From the NCBI GenBank assembly GCA_050303435.1, contig JBNLBT010000131.1:1-8484 (forward strand): a DNA stretch of 8,484 nucleotides. The letters run 5' to 3'. The notes under the pieces were generated by a model that had not been told where the DNA came from, searched no databases, and worked only from the letters and a program-made list of their open reading frames with translations. The position numbers and the translations under genes are program-made. Shown here piece after piece: positions 5,867 through 8,484 of this stretch. How positions within the stretch are numbered: position 1 is the first letter of the stretch; each line of letters opens with the position of its first letter. The DNA is from JBNLBT01 sp050303435. GTDB taxonomy: Bacteria > Pseudomonadota > Gammaproteobacteria > Xanthomonadales > Marinicellaceae.

Positions 5867-7702
5867 ATTCATGTGGATGCCTGGCAGCGCTTTCAGGATG
5901 ATCTGATCAAAGCCGAAAAGCACCGCGTGGTGCTGGAAAACGCACAAAACGGCGGCGGGTCGTTTGTCACCGTGGGGCCGGGCGGCGCCTGCGATTTTGA
6001 TTCCTCGGTGCTGGCCACGCCGATTCAGGACGCCATCGATTCCGGCGCACCCGAAGTGCGCCTGGCCACGTCGATTTACAACGAGGCGATTGAAATCAAC
6101 GACATCAGCGTGTCTGTGCGCAGCGGCTTTGCCAACTGCACCGACGCGGACAACAACCTGCAAACGCCGTTGTCCATGGCCACGCTCAACGCGGTGGGAT
6201 TGAACCGCCCGGTGGTGTACATCACCGGCAGCAGTGAACGCCACCTGGTGAGTCTGGAAAACCTGAATCTGACCGGCGGCGTTGCCGCGGCCAATCCGAC
6301 CGTGGGCGGTGGCTTGTCCTCGGTCGACGCGGACGTGGAATTGCATCTGGAACTGGTGGCGATCACCGGCAACCGCGCCAACAGCGGCGGCGGCATCGGC
6401 ATTGACAACGGCAACACCGAATTGATCGGACGCCACGTGGCGGTGATCGGCAACCTCGCCAGCGTGAGCGGTGGCGGAGGTTTGATTTGTAGCAACCCGG
6501 GCAACTCTCTGATGCTGTACGGCTTTGCCTCTGTGAGCGAAAACGTTGTGCCCGACACCGCGCCCTTTGGGCACGGCGGTGGGGTGCGCATCGCCGCCTC
6601 ATGTAGTTTGTCGATGTACCCGGACATGCACCCGGACTGGACCATGGAACTGCCCGGCATCCACAACAATTCAGCGCGCGCCAACGGCGGCGGCATTTAC
6701 GCCAGTCCGGTGGCGCGGGTGTTCCTGTTTGGCCGGCGCATGTGTGACAACGGCGACTGCCTTGGCAGCAACCAGTTGCCGGTGTTCATTCGCGGCAATG
6801 AAGCCGGTACCGACCCCATGGGCGAATTCGATGGCGGCGGTGTGTACCTCGCCGACAACGACGCCGCCGGCGCTTCGCTGTACGCCAACGGCCTGTTTCT
6901 GGACATCAACTCAAGCGACGGCGACGGCGGCGGTGCCTACGTCGAGCCCAATGCGTCACTGATCATTGAACGCGGCGGCGCCGGCTGCTGGCACCCGCGC
7001 TACTGCAACTACCTGGGCGGCAACCGCGCCGGCACCAACGCCGGTCTGGGTGGCGCCATCTATTCGGAAGGTGCTGTGGACGTATCGAATGCGCTGATCA
7101 CAGAAAACCGCGCGGATTTTGGCACCGTGCTGTTTGCCACCGGCGCTGCAGCGGACGTGCGCATGGAAAGCGTACTGATCGTCGACAACGGTGAAAACGG
7201 CGGCGCCGGCTACGCCGACAATCACGTGATTCACACCGGCACGGATGCCACCACCGCGCTGGTGCACGCCACCGTGGCCGACAATCAGAGCGCGCCCAGC
7301 GTGTTTAACATCGAACCGCTGGGCAGCAACTCGCTGTCGTTGCACTCCAGCATCGTGCACGACGCCTTGAGTGGACCGGTGCTGGCCGCGGCGCAGGGCG
7401 CGCTCGACATCGATTGCGTGATGGCGCATGAAACCGCTTCATTCGCCGGCACCCGGGTGGTGCAGGACGACCCGCAATTCGTGGTCATGTTTGGCGATGA
7501 ATACGTGCTCAACCCGATCACTTCACCGGCCATCGATTTTTGCGACGACGCGGTGGCCAACGTGCAGCACAACGATCTGAATGGCGACGTGCGCGGCTGG
7601 GACGACCCCACGCACGCCAACGTGCACGGCCCCTTTGACCTCGGCGCCGATGAACAACTGTTCAACGACGTCATCTTCAAAGACGGCTTTGATGGGTTTT
7701 GA
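5804..7702 (+). CDS. Secreted right-handed beta-helix protein with choice-of-anchor-Q-like C-terminus
   Basis: This is a 632-residue exported protein. The ATG at 5804 is chosen for its ribosome binding site and because it begins a signal peptide (residues 1-21, cleavage IASA|IH). The in-frame ATG at 5756 would add 16 unlikely residues. Residues 56-90 (VTVGPGGACDF through IQDAID to the hydrophobic VRLATSIY strand) look like the entry of a pectin-lyase-type parallel beta-helix. Gly-rich rungs follow with motifs such as ANSGGGIGI (192-200), SGGGGL (222-227), GHGGGVRI, ANGGGIYA (293-300), DGGGVYLA, DGGGAYV and LGGAIYS. Close Cys pairs at 314/319 and 395/401 may form disulfide loops. Residues 572-617 hold SPAID, DLNGDVRG and GPFDLGADE, a choice-of-anchor-Q-like end. 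The protein finishes NDVIFKDGFDGF. It diverges from the larger beta-helix gene and shares its architecture but lacks long module repeats. No catalytic site can be identified, so polysaccharide lyase activity should not be assumed. Confidence 0.92.
   Translation: MNTFKFIAGLSTLCTATIASAIHVDAWQRFQDDLIKAEKHRVVLENAQNGGGSFVTVGPGGACDFDSSVLATPIQDAIDSGAPEVRLATSIYNEAIEINDISVSVRSGFANCTDADNNLQTPLSMATLNAVGLNRPVVYITGSSERHLVSLENLNLTGGVAAANPTVGGGLSSVDADVELHLELVAITGNRANSGGGIGIDNGNTELIGRHVAVIGNLASVSGGGGLICSNPGNSLMLYGFASVSENVVPDTAPFGHGGGVRIAASCSLSMYPDMHPDWTMELPGIHNNSARANGGGIYASPVARVFLFGRRMCDNGDCLGSNQLPVFIRGNEAGTDPMGEFDGGGVYLADNDAAGASLYANGLFLDINSSDGDGGGAYVEPNASLIIERGGAGCWHPRYCNYLGGNRAGTNAGLGGAIYSEGAVDVSNALITENRADFGTVLFATGAAADVRMESVLIVDNGENGGAGYADNHVIHTGTDATTALVHATVADNQSAPSVFNIEPLGSNSLSLHSSIVHDALSGPVLAAAQGALDIDCVMAHETASFAGTRVVQDDPQFVVMFGDEYVLNPITSPAIDFCDDAVANVQHNDLNGDVRGWDDPTHANVHGPFDLGADEQLFNDVIFKDGFDGF
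7664..7699 (+). other. Short C-terminal tail NDVIFKDGFDGF, possible sorting signal
   Basis: These are the last 12 residues, directly after the GADE end of the choice-of-anchor-Q-like region. The DVIFKDGFD core matches the tail of the divergent neighbour (DVLFSNGLE) at the same place relative to the end. Function is inferred only. Confidence 0.5.
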
Positions 7703-7741
7703 GGGAACCGCCGAGGCGACATTTGCCGGTGGACAGGCAAT

Positions 7742-7780
7742 AAAAAAAGCGCCCGGTGACGGAAAGTTCACCGGGCGCTT
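7742..7780 (-). terminator. Intrinsic terminator of the P-domain gene
   Basis: A perfect 13-bp stem (AAGCGCCCGGTGA, 7747-7759, with TCACCGGGCGCTT, 7768-7780) encloses an 8-base loop. On the minus strand it runs into seven T (complement of 7742-7748). It starts about 15 bp after the stop of the minus-strand gene. On the plus strand the stem ends in TT and then GCATTG, so it is a weaker terminator for the converging beta-helix gene, whose stop lies about 45 bp before the stem. Confidence 0.88.
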
Positions 7781-7795
7781 GCATTGATCAAGCCA

Positions 7796-8484
7796 TCAAG
7801 GGTTGTGTCTGGCTCGGGTTGCAGCGAACGACGCGGCCAGGATCAGCAACAGCATCAGCCATAGACCCCAGCGGTTGAACACCGGCACCACCACGGGCTC
7901 TGCCGGCACGCCGCGGCAACTGGTGATTTCCAGCGACCAGCTGTTGAGGGTGCCAGAATCGCCGCCGGCGTCGTCGATGATGTCCAGCGTCCAGGTGCCG
8001 GTGGCGTTTTCACCGATGAAGGCTCCGAATTCCGCTTCCGGTATCAGCGACGGCGCGGTCACACCGTTGGTGTAGCCGAAATCATTGGCCGTGGCGGCGC
8101 CGTCGTCGTCCCACACCGTGCCGGTGAACACATTGTCATTGCCGCCGCCGTTGTCGGTGGTGATGCGCACCGCGGTGCCGGCCGGTGAGGTCAGGGTGAT
8201 GTCCAGATCGGCGGCAAAGGTGTGTGGAATGTCGGTGGTCAGGTTCAGGTCGCACAGAAACGCATCGGACGCGACGATGGCGATGGTGTCCTGCACCGGC
8301 GCGGCGTCGGATATGGCCAGTCCCGGCGCGCTGGCGCCGTTGTCCACCGTTGTGATCGACGGCGGGGCATTCAGGGTGGTGATGTCCAGCTGCCAGGACA
8401 CCAGGGTGCCCTGGTCGCCGCCGGCGTCGTCAAACACGTCCAGTGTCCATGTGCCGTTCGGGTCTTCACCGATGAAGGCCGCCA
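7796..8484 (-). CDS. C-terminal part of a tandem P-domain protein with IPTL-CTERM-like tail
   Basis: The minus-strand frame is open to the window edge and gives 228 residues before a TGA stop, so the N-terminus is missing. The first residues (AFIGEDPNGTWTLDV, then DDAGGDQGTLVSWQLDIT) are the end of one proprotein-convertase P-domain. A second P-domain follows (7916-8308), with DLNLTTDIPHTFAADLDITL, a Gly/Asn-rich loop, FIGENATGTWTLDI and GTLNSWSLEIT. The C-terminus has VPVFNRWGLWLM, a hydrophobic helix and the basic end RARHNP, like IPTL-CTERM sorting tails. In known families P-domains sit beside subtilisin-type proteases or in surface proteins where they may bind or stabilise. No protease domain is in view and upstream sequence is needed to tell. 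A GTG at 8437 lies inside the first P-domain and is not a credible start. The protein is probably exported and held at the envelope. Confidence 0.9.
   Translation of the reverse strand, partial: AAFIGEDPNGTWTLDVFDDAGGDQGTLVSWQLDITTLNAPPSITTVDNGASAPGLAISDAAPVQDTIAIVASDAFLCDLNLTTDIPHTFAADLDITLTSPAGTAVRITTDNGGGNDNVFTGTVWDDDGAATANDFGYTNGVTAPSLIPEAEFGAFIGENATGTWTLDIIDDAGGDSGTLNSWSLEITSCRGVPAEPVVVPVFNRWGLWLMLLLILAASFAATRARHNP
7799..7891 (-). other. IPTL-CTERM-like C-terminal sorting tail
   Basis: The last 31 residues begin VVPVFNRWGLW, continue with a hydrophobic helix (LMLLLILAASFAA) and end with basic RARHNP. The order Pro-polar-Trp, helix, Arg-rich end matches IPTL-CTERM tails (typically IPTLSEWG), with VPVFNRWG in place of the signature. 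The family is thought to be a protein-sorting signal, but I see no processing enzyme here. Confidence 0.7.
7916..8308 (-). other. P-domain (second copy)
   Basis: This is a complete P-domain of about 130 residues. It has a Cys near the start (FLCDLNL) and another just after its end (ITSC), the hydrophobic strands of a jelly-roll fold, and the signature GTWTLDIIDDAGGDSGTLNSW. The preceding copy is partly in view at 8375-8484. The shared FIGE motif gives a 456-bp (152-residue) spacing. Confidence 0.85.
8375..8484 (-). other. P-domain (first copy, truncated by window edge)
   Basis: Only the C-terminal third is visible: FIGEDPNGTWTLDV, then DDAGGDQGTLVSWQLDIT. It is very like the same part of the second copy (FIGENATGTWTLDI, then DDAGGDSGTLNSWSLEIT), which indicates domain duplication. 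Confidence 0.85.

Noticed and set aside
5473..5868. Minus-strand open frame of 131 codons across the divergent spacer
   Set aside because: It overlaps the start codons and signal peptides of both real genes and has no domain or ribosome binding site.
5861..6574. Minus-strand open frame opposite the 632-residue beta-helix gene
   Set aside because: It is rich in His, Val and Ala without motifs, while the plus frame has a signal peptide, rungs and a C-terminal domain.

Overview
The window is GC-rich and carries four protein genes, two of them cut by the window edges. I see no RNA genes, insertion sequences or CRISPR array. Three of the four genes encode secreted or surface proteins of kinds that are common in environmental, high-GC Gammaproteobacteria: two parallel beta-helix proteins and a proprotein-convertase P-domain protein with an IPTL-CTERM-like tail. 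From memory of family distribution, a Xanthomonadales/Lysobacterales-like or Wenzhouxiangella-like bacterium is the best guess. No rRNA or core marker gene is present to test this.

Layout. (1) Positions 1-1248, plus strand: the 3' part of a gene for an unrecognised protein with a hydrophobic stretch at its visible N-terminus. (2) Positions 1343-5488, minus strand: a 1381-residue secreted beta-helix protein with a signal peptide, a CSLREA-like N-terminal motif, seven copies (the last partial) of a roughly 150-residue module, a choice-of-anchor-Q-like C-terminal region and a short DVLFSNGLE tail. (3) Positions 5489-5803: the intergenic region between two divergent genes. (4) Positions 5804-7702, plus strand: a 632-residue secreted beta-helix protein with a similar C-terminal region and a DVIFKDGFD tail. 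(5) Positions 7796-8484, minus strand: the C-terminal part of a P-domain protein ending in an IPTL-CTERM-like membrane anchor and sorting tail.

Genes alternate in strand (+, -, +, -). Both convergent junctions hold a strong hairpin whose T-tract lies on the minus strand, so the hairpins serve mainly the minus-strand genes. The two beta-helix genes diverge from a 315-bp spacer, share domain style and share a C-terminal tail motif. They are plausibly exported by the same route and may be co-regulated, which is inference. No protease, adhesin receptor, secretion apparatus or regulator is visible, so no pathway can be assigned.

The most notable structure is the module array in the 1381-residue protein. 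Seven copies follow each other with start-to-start spacings of 453, 450, 450, 435, 462 and 450 bp. Each copy contains five different beta-helix rungs, each with its own conserved motif. This is a higher-order repeat rather than a simple single-rung repeat.
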